Notes: generated from the letters alone by a model not told the origin. A stretch of 64,000 nt of DNA from Bordetella parapertussis (GCA_945866125.1 CAMBFZ010000015.1:1-64000), one strand, 5' to 3'; shown: positions 1-9,006, numbered from the stretch's first letter. Numbers and translations are program-made.

Positions 1-10
1 GGAGATAAAA

Positions 11-1297
11 TTGGCACAATCTAATGTATTCGTAAAAGGCGCACTGGCGTCCGCAATGTTCCTGGCTTTTTCAGCCTCGGCTTTCGCCGCTGACAATCTG
101 TCGACCCTGCAACAAATGAAAAACACGGCAACTGATATGAATATCAAGACCGTGGATCAAGGCGGCAAAAATGCCGACGCGATCAAAGCCAACCTGAAGA
201 AAATAAAACTGCCAGAGGGCTTCAAGATCGAGCTCTACGCGATCGTTCCTGATGCACGTTACATGGCTGTTGCACCATCGACCAACATGCTCTTCGTTGG
301 CACCCGCAAGACCACAGTCTGGGCCGTGACCGACCGTAACAACGACAACGTTGCCGACGAAGTCAAATCATTCGCTCCATCGATCAAATTCAGCAACCCT
401 AACGGCGTGTGCTGGACCAAGGACGGCTTCCTGATCGTTACTGAATCCAACCGCGTGCTCAACTTCCCAGCGGCTGAATATTTCTATGAAGGCCCGGACG
501 TTGCCGTGATCACAGTCGTGCCAGAAGGCGGCCTGATTCCGGTTGAAGAGCAGTCCTTCAACCACACCGGTCGTGTCTGCCGTGTGGCTGATGACGGTAA
601 GCTCTACATCACCTTGGGTCAGCCATTCAACGTGCAACCTAAAGACAAGATCGACCTGTACAACAAAGTCGGTATCGGTGGCGTTGTGCGCATGGACCCT
701 TTCAACGGTTCAGGCCGTGAAGTCTACGCAATGGGTATGCGTAACCCAGCTGGTATCGATGTCAGCCCGAAAGACAAAACTATCTGGACGACTGACAATC
801 AAGTCGACGGTCTGGGCAACGACGTCCCACCAGGCGAGCTGAACCACCTGACCAAAGCCGGTCAGCATTTTGGCTTCCCATACTGGAACGGCAAATTCAA
901 AGTTGCTGGTTCAGGTGCAGCACCTGACTTGAAAGACATGGCAGAGCCAGCCAATGCCGTGTTCCCACAAGTTGAGTTCCCTGCCCACCAGGCACAACTT
1001 GGCCTGACGCACTACACGGGCAAGGCGTTTCCAACCAAGTACCAGGGCGGCCTCTTCGTTGCATCCCATGGTTCATGGAATCGTACTGAGCCAAGTGGCT
1101 ACCTGATTAACTACGTGCCCATCAAGGCCGACGGTACGGCTGGCAAAGCGGAAGTGTTTGCAGATGGCTTCCTCGACCCAGTGAGCAAGCGCGCATTGGG
1201 CCGTCCAGTTGACGTCGCCAACATGCCAGACGGCTCGATCCTGGTTTCCGATGACTACGCTGGCGCGATCTATCGCATCAGTTACGCCGGCAACTAA
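11..1297 (+). CDS. Exported PQQ-dependent sugar/sorbosone dehydrogenase-like protein
   Basis: The 428-residue product begins with a typical Sec signal peptide (hydrophobic core, cleavage near residue 26 after ASAFA), so it should be periplasmic. The start is a TTG preceded at a six-base gap by GGAG at positions 1-4. The body resembles the glucose/sorbosone dehydrogenase family: a beta-propeller with a soluble-quinoprotein layout, including an HTGRV segment, a YNKVGIGG stretch and a GLGNDVPPGELNHL loop, the type of region that in this family holds PQQ and calcium. Inference: it oxidises a sugar or aldehyde in the periplasm and passes electrons to a c-type cytochrome, which fits the cytochromes nearby. 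The substrate cannot be told from sequence. Family confidence is good; catalytic activity is not shown. Confidence 0.8.
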   Translation: MAQSNVFVKGALASAMFLAFSASAFAADNLSTLQQMKNTATDMNIKTVDQGGKNADAIKANLKKIKLPEGFKIELYAIVPDARYMAVAPSTNMLFVGTRKTTVWAVTDRNNDNVADEVKSFAPSIKFSNPNGVCWTKDGFLIVTESNRVLNFPAAEYFYEGPDVAVITVVPEGGLIPVEEQSFNHTGRVCRVADDGKLYITLGQPFNVQPKDKIDLYNKVGIGGVVRMDPFNGSGREVYAMGMRNPAGIDVSPKDKTIWTTDNQVDGLGNDVPPGELNHLTKAGQHFGFPYWNGKFKVAGSGAAPDLKDMAEPANAVFPQVEFPAHQAQLGLTHYTGKAFPTKYQGGLFVASHGSWNRTEPSGYLINYVPIKADGTAGKAEVFADGFLDPVSKRALGRPVDVANMPDGSILVSDDYAGAIYRISYAGN

Positions 1298-1400
1298 TCG
1301 ACTGTCGCCGCTGCAACGCTTTGCTGCGGATGTGTGACAAGGTTTCCTCCTTGGCACACATCCAGATGCAAGGGCTGAGTAGCAGGCTTGTTTTCGAAAG

Positions 1401-1437
1401 TCGCCTGTCCCGAGTAATCGTGGCAGGCGATTTTTTT
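1401..1437 (+). terminator. Rho-independent terminator
   Basis: Inverted repeat TCGCCTG / CAGGCGA with a long loop, followed by seven T residues. It ends transcription of the sorbosone-dehydrogenase-like gene before the cytochrome gene. Confidence 0.7.
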
Positions 1438-1499
1438 ATGAACTTAGTTTAGTCTTTGCTTTCATCCTTCAGACCCAGAACCAGAATCAGAGCCATAAA

Positions 1500-1823
1500 A
1501 TGAAATTACTGTTATCCCTTTTACTGGGCTTGTTAAGCGCAAGCCTATGCCCGGTCGCCTTTTCGGCAGACATCGATGCCGGCGCAACGGTCTCGCAAGG
1601 CTGCGTCATGTGTCACGGCCAAAACGGTATCAGCCACTTGCCCGGTATACCGTCACTAGCGGGCCAACCTGAGCCCTATCTGGCCAGCCAGATCAAACAA
1701 TTTCGTGACGGTAAGCGCCACCACGAGCAAATGAATGTGATCGCCAAACCTTTGTCGGATACAGACATTGAAAACGTCGCTGCGTGGTTTGCGCAATTCG
1801 AAATCGAGCTCAAGAAACCTTGA
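1500..1823 (+). CDS. Small monohaem cytochrome c (class I)
   Basis: The 107-residue protein has a signal peptide (about 22 residues, ending AFSA), then one haem-binding CVMCH motif (Cys35, Cys38, His39). A Met in HEQMNVIA (Met77) is the likely distal ligand. The pattern GCxMCHGxxG, PSLAGQ and LSDTDIENVAAWFAQ is that of the c553/c4-domain family. It lies between two quinoprotein genes, so it is probably a periplasmic electron acceptor for one of them, linking to the respiratory chain. That role is inferred from context. An ATG start follows a run of A residues with only a weak ribosome-binding site. Confidence 0.85.
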   Translation: MKLLLSLLLGLLSASLCPVAFSADIDAGATVSQGCVMCHGQNGISHLPGIPSLAGQPEPYLASQIKQFRDGKRHHEQMNVIAKPLSDTDIENVAAWFAQFEIELKKP

Positions 1824-1830
1824 TGACGTT

Positions 1831-1880
1831 TGCGATAAAAAAAAGCCTGCACGTTTTGCGCGCAGGCTTTTTTTATCGCA
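1831..1880. terminator. Bidirectional terminator between convergent genes
   Basis: A near-perfect inverted repeat: TGCGATAAA plus an A-run plus GCCTGC, mirrored by GCAGGC plus a T-run plus TTTATCGCA. It works in both directions, between the cytochrome gene and the ankyrin gene. Confidence 0.85.
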
Positions 1881-1887
1881 AACAGGT

Positions 1888-2547
1888 TTATTTCGCAGCA
1901 CGTTCCATTAACAATTTTTTCACATCAAGCTGACCTGCCTCGTCGGCAATCTGCAGGGCAGTCTTGCCGCGATTGTCGAGTAAAGCAGTATCGGCGCCCT
2001 TATCTAGCAAAACAGCCACAGCCTTTGCATGACCTGAGCCCGCCGCCCACATCAATGCCGTCAATTCGTTAGGGTAGCGCGCATTGACGTCAACACCCCG
2101 TTCAATCAGCAAGGAGACAATCTCCATGCTGCCTTGACCGGCTGCGTAAACCATCGCTGTCTTTTTTAGCTGATCAACGGCGTGAATGTCGGCGTTTTTA
2201 TCGATTAGGCGCGTTGCCATATTTAGATCACCCGCAAACGCCGCAGCCATTAAAGGCGTTACTTTGGAAGTATTAGCCACATTCACGTTGGCGCCCTTAT
2301 CGAGCAGGTAGTGCGCGATATCGGCATGCCCAGCTTTGATTGCCATCATCAGCAGGCTTTCGCCGGGCCGGTTACGCGAATTCATATTGGCACCCTGCTG
2401 CTCGATCAAATTTTGCAATTTGGGTAAATTGCCGGCCCTCACCGCAGCGAGCGACAGGCTGTGCGGGTTATCTACTGGCTGCGCGTGCACGGCGTTAAAA
2501 CTTAACAAAGCGATAAAAATAGCAAAACTTCCGGTCATTAATTTCAT
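1888..2547 (-). CDS. Exported ankyrin-repeat protein
   Basis: The chosen start is the ATG at 2547, which has GAGG nine bases upstream and begins a clear signal peptide (MKLMTGSFAIFIALLSFNAVHA). A longer reading to 2598 would put non-signal residues in front. The mature part, about 195 residues, is made of ankyrin repeats of about 33 residues (for example GESLLMMAIKAGHADIAHYL, VTPLMAAAFAGDLNMATRL, LTALMWAAGSGHAKAVAVLL), so it is a periplasmic protein-binding scaffold. Partners are unknown. Small exported ankyrin proteins also occur beside catalase or peroxidase genes in other proteobacteria. Here it sits convergent to a cytochrome c and upstream, on the opposite strand, of the PQQ dehydrogenase. 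Confidence 0.8.
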   Translation of the reverse strand: MKLMTGSFAIFIALLSFNAVHAQPVDNPHSLSLAAVRAGNLPKLQNLIEQQGANMNSRNRPGESLLMMAIKAGHADIAHYLLDKGANVNVANTSKVTPLMAAAFAGDLNMATRLIDKNADIHAVDQLKKTAMVYAAGQGSMEIVSLLIERGVDVNARYPNELTALMWAAGSGHAKAVAVLLDKGADTALLDNRGKTALQIADEAGQLDVKKLLMERAAK

Positions 2548-2783
2548 ATATATACGCCTCAATTTTTCCATGTTTTCTATTGCCAATTGGCCTAACAAAC
2601 ACTACGATCATCGGGCGCAATAATAATGTGTTTTTTATTGCCGTCAATAAGAATGTCCAGAAAGCAGATTTAGCCCTAAGGGTCTGCAAAATGATGAACG
2701 AATTTTGCGTCAATTGATGCATTGTTGGTTTACCTGAAATGCTGGACAAAAGAGACTCTAAACCCACCAAGAGAGGAAGCTAC

Positions 2784-4496
2784 ATGGCTCTGAATAAGAT
2801 GCTTAAAACGCTAGCCGCTACCAGCCTCGTGCTGGCTGGCTCGGCCTATGCGCAAGAACCGATCTCCGGAGCAGGCATCAAGCCTATCTCCATGCCGAAT
2901 TTCGGCTCGGTCAGTCAATCAATGCTCGACAGCGCTGCCAAAGATAGCAAAAACTGGCTGCTGCCAAACGGTAGTTACGAGCAGACCCGCTACCATCCTG
3001 CAGCGCAAATCAACGCCAGCAATGTGTCGAAGCTGCGTCCTGCTTTCGTGGTGCAAACCGCGATGCTGGAGTCGATGGAAACTGCACCGCTGGTCGTCAA
3101 CGGCGTGATGTTCCTGACGACGTCGTATAACCACGTATACGCCGTCAACGCAACCACGGGTGAGCAGTACTGGCACTACAAGCAGAAGATCGGCCCAGTG
3201 TCGACCTACTGCTGCGGCCCGAACAACAAGGGCGTTGCTGTCTCAGAAGGCAAACTCTTCATGGGTACGCTCGACGCAAAACTCGTCGCACTTGATGCAA
3301 AGACGGGCAAGCTGCTGTGGGAAACACAGATCGCTGATCCAGAACTCGGTTACAGCGAAACAATGGCACCAACCGTCGTTGACGGCAAAGTGCTCATCGG
3401 TACCAACGGCGGCGAGTATGGCGTGCGTGGTTTCGTTAAAGCGTTCGATGCCAACAGCGGTAAGCTGTCATGGACCTTCCACACGATTCCTGAAAAGGGT
3501 CATGAGGGTGTGTTCGCTGAAAACGATGCAACCGGTCGCAACATGAAGCGTGATGTCGCAGCCGAAAAAGCAGCGTTGGCCAAAAACGGCGGCGACTTCT
3601 ACAAAACCTTGGGTGGTGGTGTCTGGATGACACCAGCTGTCGACAAGAAGACCCGTACAGTGTTCTTCGTTGCAGGCAACCCATCTCCTGACCTGTACGG
3701 CGCCGAGCGTCCTGGTGACAACCTGTACACCAATTCGATGATCGCTGTTGATCTCGATACCGGTAACTACAAGTGGCACTACCAGTACATCGCCCATGAC
3801 GTATGGGATCTGGATGCAGTCTCGCCACCAATTCTGGTCGATATCAAGGACAAGAGCGGCAAGATGATTCCAGGTGTGATCCACGGTGGTAAAACCGGCC
3901 ACATCTACATGCACGACCGCAGCAATGGCAACCTGATTCGCTTCTCCGAAGCAATGGTTTCCCAAGAAGGTCTGTGGAGCCTGCCAACACCACAAGGTAC
4001 CCGTATGTCGCTGGGTGCTAATGGTGGCGTTGAGTGGTCCCCAATGGCTGTGAACCCACCACTGCGTTTGGCATTCGCTGCCAATCTTGAGCAGCCAATG
4101 ACCTACCACGTTGAAGCCTCTGCTTACCCAGGCGGCAAACTGTGGCTGGGCGGCGCGTTCAAAAACGTTCCAGGTGAAGAGCAGTTCGGCAACGTGACGG
4201 CTGTCAATCTGGACACCGGCAAAATTGCATGGAAAACCAAAACGGCTCAGCCAATGATCGGCGGCGTTCTGGCAACCGCTGGTAATGTTGTGTTTGCAGG
4301 CGAAGGTAATGGCTGGTTCAAAGCCTACGATGCAAAAACTGGCAAAGTCTTGTGGCAGTACCAGTGCGGCGCAGGTGTGAACGCTCCACCTACCTCGTAC
4401 ACGGTTAACGGCAAGCAGTACATCGCCGTTGCTGCTGGCGGCAATTCGCAGATGGACTTCAAGCGCGGCAATAGCGTGTTTGTGTTCGCACTGTAA
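2784..4496 (+). CDS. PQQ-dependent methanol/ethanol-family dehydrogenase
   Basis: The 570-residue product starts at the ATG at 2784, which follows GAGAGGA and opens a signal peptide ending AYAQ. It has the eight-bladed quinoprotein propeller pattern, with tryptophan-docking repeats such as VYAVNATTGEQYWHY, LVALDAKTGKLLWET, DTGKIAWKT and YDAKTGKVLWQYQCGAG. The adjacent Cys143-Cys144 in TYCCGPNNKG matches the vicinal disulfide that covers PQQ in this family. RPGDNLYTNSMIAVDLDTG carries the expected catalytic aspartate region. No fused cytochrome domain is present, so it needs a separate c-type cytochrome, and the dihaem protein just downstream is an obvious candidate. Whether it uses calcium or a lanthanide, and which alcohol, cannot be decided by eye. 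No pqq biosynthesis genes lie in the window. Confidence 0.9.
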   Translation: MALNKMLKTLAATSLVLAGSAYAQEPISGAGIKPISMPNFGSVSQSMLDSAAKDSKNWLLPNGSYEQTRYHPAAQINASNVSKLRPAFVVQTAMLESMETAPLVVNGVMFLTTSYNHVYAVNATTGEQYWHYKQKIGPVSTYCCGPNNKGVAVSEGKLFMGTLDAKLVALDAKTGKLLWETQIADPELGYSETMAPTVVDGKVLIGTNGGEYGVRGFVKAFDANSGKLSWTFHTIPEKGHEGVFAENDATGRNMKRDVAAEKAALAKNGGDFYKTLGGGVWMTPAVDKKTRTVFFVAGNPSPDLYGAERPGDNLYTNSMIAVDLDTGNYKWHYQYIAHDVWDLDAVSPPILVDIKDKSGKMIPGVIHGGKTGHIYMHDRSNGNLIRFSEAMVSQEGLWSLPTPQGTRMSLGANGGVEWSPMAVNPPLRLAFAANLEQPMTYHVEASAYPGGKLWLGGAFKNVPGEEQFGNVTAVNLDTGKIAWKTKTAQPMIGGVLATAGNVVFAGEGNGWFKAYDAKTGKVLWQYQCGAGVNAPPTSYTVNGKQYIAVAAGGNSQMDFKRGNSVFVFAL

Positions 4497-4510
4497 GTAG
4501 TTTGTTGTGC

Positions 4511-4543
4511 AAAGAGGCTGCCTTCCGGCAGCCTCTTTTTTAT
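4511..4543 (+). terminator. Rho-independent terminator
   Basis: Perfect stem AAAGAGGCTGCC / GGCAGCCTCTTT with a four-base TTCC loop, running into a T tract. It separates the PQQ dehydrogenase gene from the cytochrome c4 gene, so the latter has its own promoter or depends on read-through. Confidence 0.9.
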
Positions 4544-4569
4544 CTAAAACGCGCCTTTAAGGTTTGATC

Positions 4570-5151
4570 ATGATATTTCGTGGACTCATCATTGCCATCT
4601 TGGCGCTGACCTCGCTTTCGTTTAGCGCTCACGCTCAAGATATCGAAGCAGGTAAGAAAAAAGCCGAGGCCTGTGCCGCCTGCCATGGTGCAACAGGTAA
4701 TGCGCCGGTCAGTATGTTTCCAACGCTGGCGGGACAAAACGCACGTTACCTGTATCTGCAATTGAAAGATTACAAAGAAGGACGTCGCAAAAATCCAATG
4801 ATGTCGCCAATGGCGGCAAACCTATCGAAGGAGGATATGCACGATCTGGCTGCGTATTTTTCATCGCAAAAGCAGCAAAGAAGTACATTCACTTCAGATC
4901 CGCAGCGTATCAAGGCAGGCGCGGCCAAAGCCGAAGAATCGCTGTGTGCAATGTGTCACATGGGTGGCATGTCCGGCCAAAACGAGATCCCTCGTTTAGC
5001 GGGTCAACATCCGGACTACATCATCACGCAACTGAAAAATTTCAAGGCGCGGGAGCGTAACAATGACGCAGGCAACATGACAAGTCTGGCGCAGACGCTG
5101 TCAGAAAACGATATGGAAAATCTGGCGCACTGGATCAGCAGTTTATATTGA
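4570..5151 (+). CDS. Dihaem cytochrome c4-type protein
   Basis: The 193-residue protein has a signal peptide (cleavage after AHAQ or AHA) and two homologous haem domains, CAACH (Cys35, Cys38, His39) and CAMCH (Cys126, Cys129, His130). Each is followed by the PTLAGQ/PRLAGQ motif and a downstream Met (Met78 or Met81, and Met170) as possible axial ligand. This is the cytochrome c4 arrangement. The ATG at 4570 is preceded by AAGG at a seven-base gap; an upstream in-frame TTG at 4564 is less likely. Following the PQQ dehydrogenase, it probably carries electrons from quinoprotein to terminal oxidase in the periplasm. That pairing is inferred. Confidence 0.88.
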   Translation: MIFRGLIIAILALTSLSFSAHAQDIEAGKKKAEACAACHGATGNAPVSMFPTLAGQNARYLYLQLKDYKEGRRKNPMMSPMAANLSKEDMHDLAAYFSSQKQQRSTFTSDPQRIKAGAAKAEESLCAMCHMGGMSGQNEIPRLAGQHPDYIITQLKNFKARERNNDAGNMTSLAQTLSENDMENLAHWISSLY

Positions 5152-5179
5152 TTTTGCGATCCGAATCGAAGCAGGAACC

Positions 5180-5208
5180 AGAGCCGGCTTTCAGCCGGTT
5201 CTTTTTTT
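5180..5208 (+). terminator. Rho-independent terminator overlapping the end of the LysR gene
   Basis: AGAGCCGGCT / AGCCGGTTCT stem (one G.T pair) with a TTC loop, then seven T residues. It terminates the cytochrome c4 gene and overlaps the 3' end of the convergent LysR gene. Confidence 0.8.
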
Positions 5209-6111
5209 AAACACCCTGCCATGCATCGCTGTCAGGATCGCCTCGATTGCAGGATGCTGAATCTTGCGCTCTGTCGAGATGGCATAAAACTGCTCGCGCA
5301 CGCCGTGCATCACACCCACCGGAATTGCATCAAACTGCTCCCTAACCTCTTTGGCCAAAATCGACGGTGCGGGAAACAGTCCTCGACCATTACCCCCAAA
5401 GGACTGCAATAAGGCGTTGTCGTCGAATTCACCGATCACGTCGGTGCGCACATCCTGTGATTCAAACCAATGATCAATACGCGCGCGAATGGCGTTATTG
5501 CGTGTGGGGAGTAACATCGGCGCACCTCGCAGGCTCGTCGGAAAATCCGGCACATATTGTTTTGCAAGCGCCGGCACACCATATAGGCTGATCTCAGTCT
5601 CGCCAAGCAAATGACTAAACACCCGCAAATTTGTCCCGGGTGGCACAGCTCGGTCGGTCAATACAACATCTAGTTTATGCACCGACAATTCACCCAGTAA
5701 GGATTCGAACTGACCCTCGAAGCACACCAGTTTGACGCGCTCCGGCAAGGCCAGTGCCGCGTCCAGCAGGCGCGAAGCGATCAGCTTGGGAAGCGAATCG
5801 GATAAGCCAACTGTCAGGCGCATTGTCCGGTCAATCCCGGTCTCGCTCAATGCATCCTGGAGCTGCTCACCGAGTAAAAATATCTGATCCGCGTAGCGCA
5901 ACGCAACACGCCCCGCTTCGGTCAAGACTAGACGCCGCCCTTGCGTGCTGAACAACGACTTCCCCACGGACTGCTCTAACGAAGCGAGCTGGGCACTGAC
6001 TGTTTGCACGGCCAGATTGAGTCGTTCGGCGGCACGCGTCACGCTCCCCTCTTTGGCGACTACCCAAAAATAATGTAGATGACGAAAATTTAAATGGACT
6101 GACTTTGTCAT
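5191..6111 (-). CDS. nhaR: LysR-family regulator, NhaR-like
   Basis: The 306-residue protein has an N-terminal winged helix (LNFRHLHYFWVVAKEGSVTR, then AAERLNLAVQTVSAQLASLE) that closely follows NhaR, the LysR activator of sodium/proton antiporter genes, in which LYYFWxVxKEGS is typical. The C-terminal part is a periplasmic-binding-protein-like effector domain. No nhaA gene lies beside it. It is divergent from the TerC-family membrane gene with about 125 bases between, so it may control that gene, but this is inference. The NhaR-like class is well supported; the target is not. Confidence 0.8.
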   Translation of the reverse strand: MTKSVHLNFRHLHYFWVVAKEGSVTRAAERLNLAVQTVSAQLASLEQSVGKSLFSTQGRRLVLTEAGRVALRYADQIFLLGEQLQDALSETGIDRTMRLTVGLSDSLPKLIASRLLDAALALPERVKLVCFEGQFESLLGELSVHKLDVVLTDRAVPPGTNLRVFSHLLGETEISLYGVPALAKQYVPDFPTSLRGAPMLLPTRNNAIRARIDHWFESQDVRTDVIGEFDDNALLQSFGGNGRGLFPAPSILAKEVREQFDAIPVGVMHGVREQFYAISTERKIQHPAIEAILTAMHGRVFKKRTG

Positions 6112-6236
6112 TTTTCCAGCTTCGTTTTTTACGAAAGAATAGTCTTATTATCTTCGCATTTTCATAGAATGTGGGGAGTCAATTGTTTTGCGCACGCTGA
6201 TAAGATGGCAGATTAGATTTTTCCGGAGGTTAATCC

Positions 6237-7007
6237 ATGTTTGAACTATTGAGCGACCCGCAAGTCTGGCTTGCCTTTGCCACACTTACCGCACTTGAAC
6301 TGGTGTTGGGTATCGATAATGTGATTTTTATCTCCATTCTGGTCGACAAATTACCGGCCCACCAAAAAGAGCGGGCACGCAAGATCGGACTTTTTGCTGC
6401 GATGTTCATGCGAATTGGATTACTACTGATGCTGGCGTGGATCGTTGGCCTGACCGCACCGCTTTTCACCTTACTCGACCAAGCTTTTTCGGGTCGCGAC
6501 CTGGTGCTGTTATTTGGTGGATTATTTTTGTTATGGAAAAGTGTCGGCGAGATTCATCAGACACTGGAAGGAGACTCGCATCAGGGGGATGCCAATATCG
6601 TTCACGCGACTTTCGGCACAATTATTTTACAAATCATGCTCATCGATATCGTGTTTTCACTCGACTCGATCATCACCGCCGTAGGCATGGTGGATCAAGT
6701 CGCTGTCATGATCGCAGCTGTAATTACTTCCGTAGGATTGATGATGCTATTTGCCAGCGCAATTGGCCGATTTGTATCGGCCCACCCAACCATCAAGGTG
6801 TTGGCGCTCGCGTTTTTGGTGGTCATCGGCGTGGCGCTAGTCGCAGAAGGTTTTGGTCACCATCTGCCCAAAGGCTATATCTATGCGGCCATGGCGTTTT
6901 CGGTTACTGTTGAAATGCTCAATCTTCGCTTACGCAAACGTTCGGCCAGACCGGTCGATTTAATCTCGGCCCTGGCAATTAATGAAGAGAGTGAAAAGAG
7001 AGATTAA
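6237..7007 (+). CDS. TerC-family integral membrane protein
   Basis: The 256-residue polytopic protein (about seven membrane segments) has the TerC-family signatures ALELVLGIDNVIFISIL near residues 17-33 and DIVFSLDSIITAVG in the second half, with acidic residues inside membrane helices. Relatives export or handle metal ions such as manganese, or confer tellurite resistance; this short type without extra domains is of unsettled function. The ATG follows GGAGG at a seven-base gap, a strong ribosome-binding site. It lies divergent from the NhaR-like gene. I saw no yybP-ykoY-like leader in the short upstream space. Confidence 0.88.
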   Translation: MFELLSDPQVWLAFATLTALELVLGIDNVIFISILVDKLPAHQKERARKIGLFAAMFMRIGLLLMLAWIVGLTAPLFTLLDQAFSGRDLVLLFGGLFLLWKSVGEIHQTLEGDSHQGDANIVHATFGTIILQIMLIDIVFSLDSIITAVGMVDQVAVMIAAVITSVGLMMLFASAIGRFVSAHPTIKVLALAFLVVIGVALVAEGFGHHLPKGYIYAAMAFSVTVEMLNLRLRKRSARPVDLISALAINEESEKRD

Positions 7008-7019
7008 AACAGCGGGCAT

Positions 7020-8033
7020 CTACACCAATCCCGCGCCGGTTAATTCTGTTTTTACATACGCATAAAAAACCGGCGCGGCGATTACACCAGGAATCCCGAA
7101 CAGGGATTCCATCAGCAGCATCGCACCAAGTAATTCCCACGACCGCGCATTAATTTGTGTGCCAATAATTTTGGCATTCAAGAAATATTCGAGCTTATGA
7201 ATCGTGATCAAAAATAGCAGTGCCGCAGCAGCAGTAGTCAATGAGTGCGACAGGCTGATGACGACAATCACCGTGTTAGAAATCAGATTTCCCGCTACCG
7301 GCAACAAGCCAGCGACAAACGTGATCAGGATCAAGGTCTTCACGAAAGGCAAATGAATACCTGCCATCGGCAAAGCCACCCACAAAAATATCCCGGTGAA
7401 CAAAGCGTTGAGTGCGGCAATGCGCACCTGCGCGAAGACAATCTGTCGAAACGCGTTGTGCAGGTTAACGATGCGCTGATGCAGAGCGGCCGCCAGCGGT
7501 CGGTAATGATGAACTTGCGTCGTGTCATACAACGCGGCTAGCGCACCGATCACCATGCCGATGAGAAGATGCACAATCAGCCGGCCTGTTTGTTCGCCAA
7601 TACTTTTTGCTTCCCCTGCATGTTCGCGCAGCCATTTCGTCAGGGTTTGTTGCAACGCCTCGGCGCTTTCAGGGAGGTACGATGCAAGCCAGTCAGGAAT
7701 TTGCGCGCGAGATTGATCAATCAAGTCCGCCATTTTTTTAAGCATTACCGGCAGGCTGCCCGCTTCCGATAAAAAGAACGATACTGCCACCCAAACAGTT
7801 AGCGTCAACAACAGCACAATCAATGACCCCAGCACGGCAACCGCAATCACGCGTGCACGCTGACTACCAATACGCTTGCCTAAGGTTGGGGCGAGCAAAT
7901 GTACAAGCGCATAAACCAGCAGGCCAGAATACAGCGCAGCGAGCAAGCCGCCAGACATAACCTGAATCAAGGCAGCGGCAGCAAGCAGATAAGATGCGAT
8001 GACGGGAAAATTATTTTTAGCAGGTTCTGGCAT
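7020..8033 (-). CDS. AI-2E transporter family (PerM/YdiK-like) membrane protein
   Basis: The product is about 337 residues, with two N-terminal membrane segments, a soluble central part (residues roughly 80-200) and several C-terminal membrane segments including LITFVAGLLPVAGNLISN and the LLGAMLLMESLFGIPGVIAAPVFYAYVK ending typical of this family. Members have been linked to autoinducer-2 export, sodium/proton exchange or unknown permease functions, so the name does not settle the substrate. The start chosen is the ATG at 8033; an in-frame ATG at 8069 is possible and neither has a strong ribosome-binding site. It converges with the terC-like gene, 12 bases apart. Confidence 0.8.
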   Translation of the reverse strand: MPEPAKNNFPVIASYLLAAAALIQVMSGGLLAALYSGLLVYALVHLLAPTLGKRIGSQRARVIAVAVLGSLIVLLLTLTVWVAVSFFLSEAGSLPVMLKKMADLIDQSRAQIPDWLASYLPESAEALQQTLTKWLREHAGEAKSIGEQTGRLIVHLLIGMVIGALAALYDTTQVHHYRPLAAALHQRIVNLHNAFRQIVFAQVRIAALNALFTGIFLWVALPMAGIHLPFVKTLILITFVAGLLPVAGNLISNTVIVVISLSHSLTTAAAALLFLITIHKLEYFLNAKIIGTQINARSWELLGAMLLMESLFGIPGVIAAPVFYAYVKTELTGAGLV

Positions 8034-8080
8034 GGGGAATTCTTTAGCACGCCGACCTCGGCAAGCCATCTGATCGGATC

Positions 8081-8114
8081 AAAAAAATGCCGCTCGCCGA
8101 GTGTGCGAGCGGCA
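8081..8114 (-). terminator. Rho-independent terminator (minus strand)
   Basis: TGCCGCTCGC / GCGAGCGGCA stem. Read on the minus strand it is followed by seven T residues, so it ends the Tim44-domain gene. Confidence 0.85.
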
Positions 8115-8145
8115 ATTACATCGCCACCATTATTGCAGAGTCTGT

Positions 8146-9006
8146 TTAGGCTTGCTGTATTCCGGCCAGCATCCACCCAGCATTACCCGTAACAGGCTTT
8201 GATAAAACCCAGATCTCATTGAACGGTTCAGTCGGAGCGTGGTCGGCTTCGCGAATCATGCCGGAGAAACGCACGCTGGCCAAATAAGCGCTTTCAGTAG
8301 TCTCAATGCCAAGCAACTCGGCATCAATAGAAACCACGTCCGTGACGTTCGGGGATTCGCCACGCTCGGCAAGCTGCATCTTTAGCTCAGCAAACATCTC
8401 CGGCGTCGTAAATTCCCGGATATCGTTAGTATCGGCCTTGTCCCACGCAGCTTGCATGCGCAGGAAATTAGTCTTGGCATGACGCAAAAATCCTACCGTA
8501 TCAAAGTCAGCCGGTACATTGCTCTGCGCTGCTGCGTAGTCCACTGGCTGCTGCTGACTCCCTCCCAGATTGGCGCCAATCTCAGGCGTCACATTTTTTT
8601 CAGTCACGCCAGCAAAGGCCGGATTAGCGGCCTGATTGGCACCCGACTTGCGCATCACCATTCGGTAAATGAACAAAGCGGCAAATGCGAACAATCCCAC
8701 CATCAGCATCGTGCTGAGCATGCTGGCAAGCTCACCGCCCATGCCGAAGTGTGACAACAATGCCCCGATGCCCAAACCAAGCAGAGCCCCACCGATGATG
8801 CCGCGCCATGGACTAGCGGGCGCAGCGGCCGGTGCCGCAGGTCGAGCGGCAGCGGCCTGATTACCCGAAGCGGGTGCCTGACGGCTATAACTTGGTGACG
8901 ATTTGCCAAAAGAACCGCCCCCCCCCAAACGCTTGGCTTCGGCATTAGTGACAGCAAGCGTGACCCCAACGATTGCGATTCCCAGGGCCATCCAGAATTT
9001 CTTCAT
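8146..9006 (-). CDS. Tim44-domain membrane-associated protein
   Basis: The ATG at 9006 has GGAGG at a five-base gap and opens a signal-like segment (MKKFWMALGIAIVGVTLAV), then AKRLGGGGSFGKSS, an Ala/Pro-rich linker, and two hydrophobic stretches (GIIGGALLGLGIGALLSHFG and MLSTMLMVGLFAFAALFIYR). The C-terminal half (about residues 170-286) reads as a Tim44/MBA1-like domain (FLRHAKTNFLRMQAAWDKAD, TPEMFAEL, VSIDAELLGIET). In bacteria these are inner-membrane proteins of unclear role, found widely in Burkholderiales. It is monocistronic, with its own terminator. Confidence 0.82.
   Translation of the reverse strand: MKKFWMALGIAIVGVTLAVTNAEAKRLGGGGSFGKSSPSYSRQAPASGNQAAAARPAAPAAAPASPWRGIIGGALLGLGIGALLSHFGMGGELASMLSTMLMVGLFAFAALFIYRMVMRKSGANQAANPAFAGVTEKNVTPEIGANLGGSQQQPVDYAAAQSNVPADFDTVGFLRHAKTNFLRMQAAWDKADTNDIREFTTPEMFAELKMQLAERGESPNVTDVVSIDAELLGIETTESAYLASVRFSGMIREADHAPTEPFNEIWVLSKPVTGNAGWMLAGIQQA

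Noticed and set aside
543..842. Overlapping 99-residue frame inside the sorbosone-dehydrogenase-like gene
   Set aside because: Shadow frame in another reading phase with no start signal; the same holds for most such frames in the window.
6112..6236. Manganese (yybP-ykoY) riboswitch before the terC-like gene
   Set aside because: Only 125 bases are available, mostly promoter-like AT-rich sequence, with none of the expected conserved loops.
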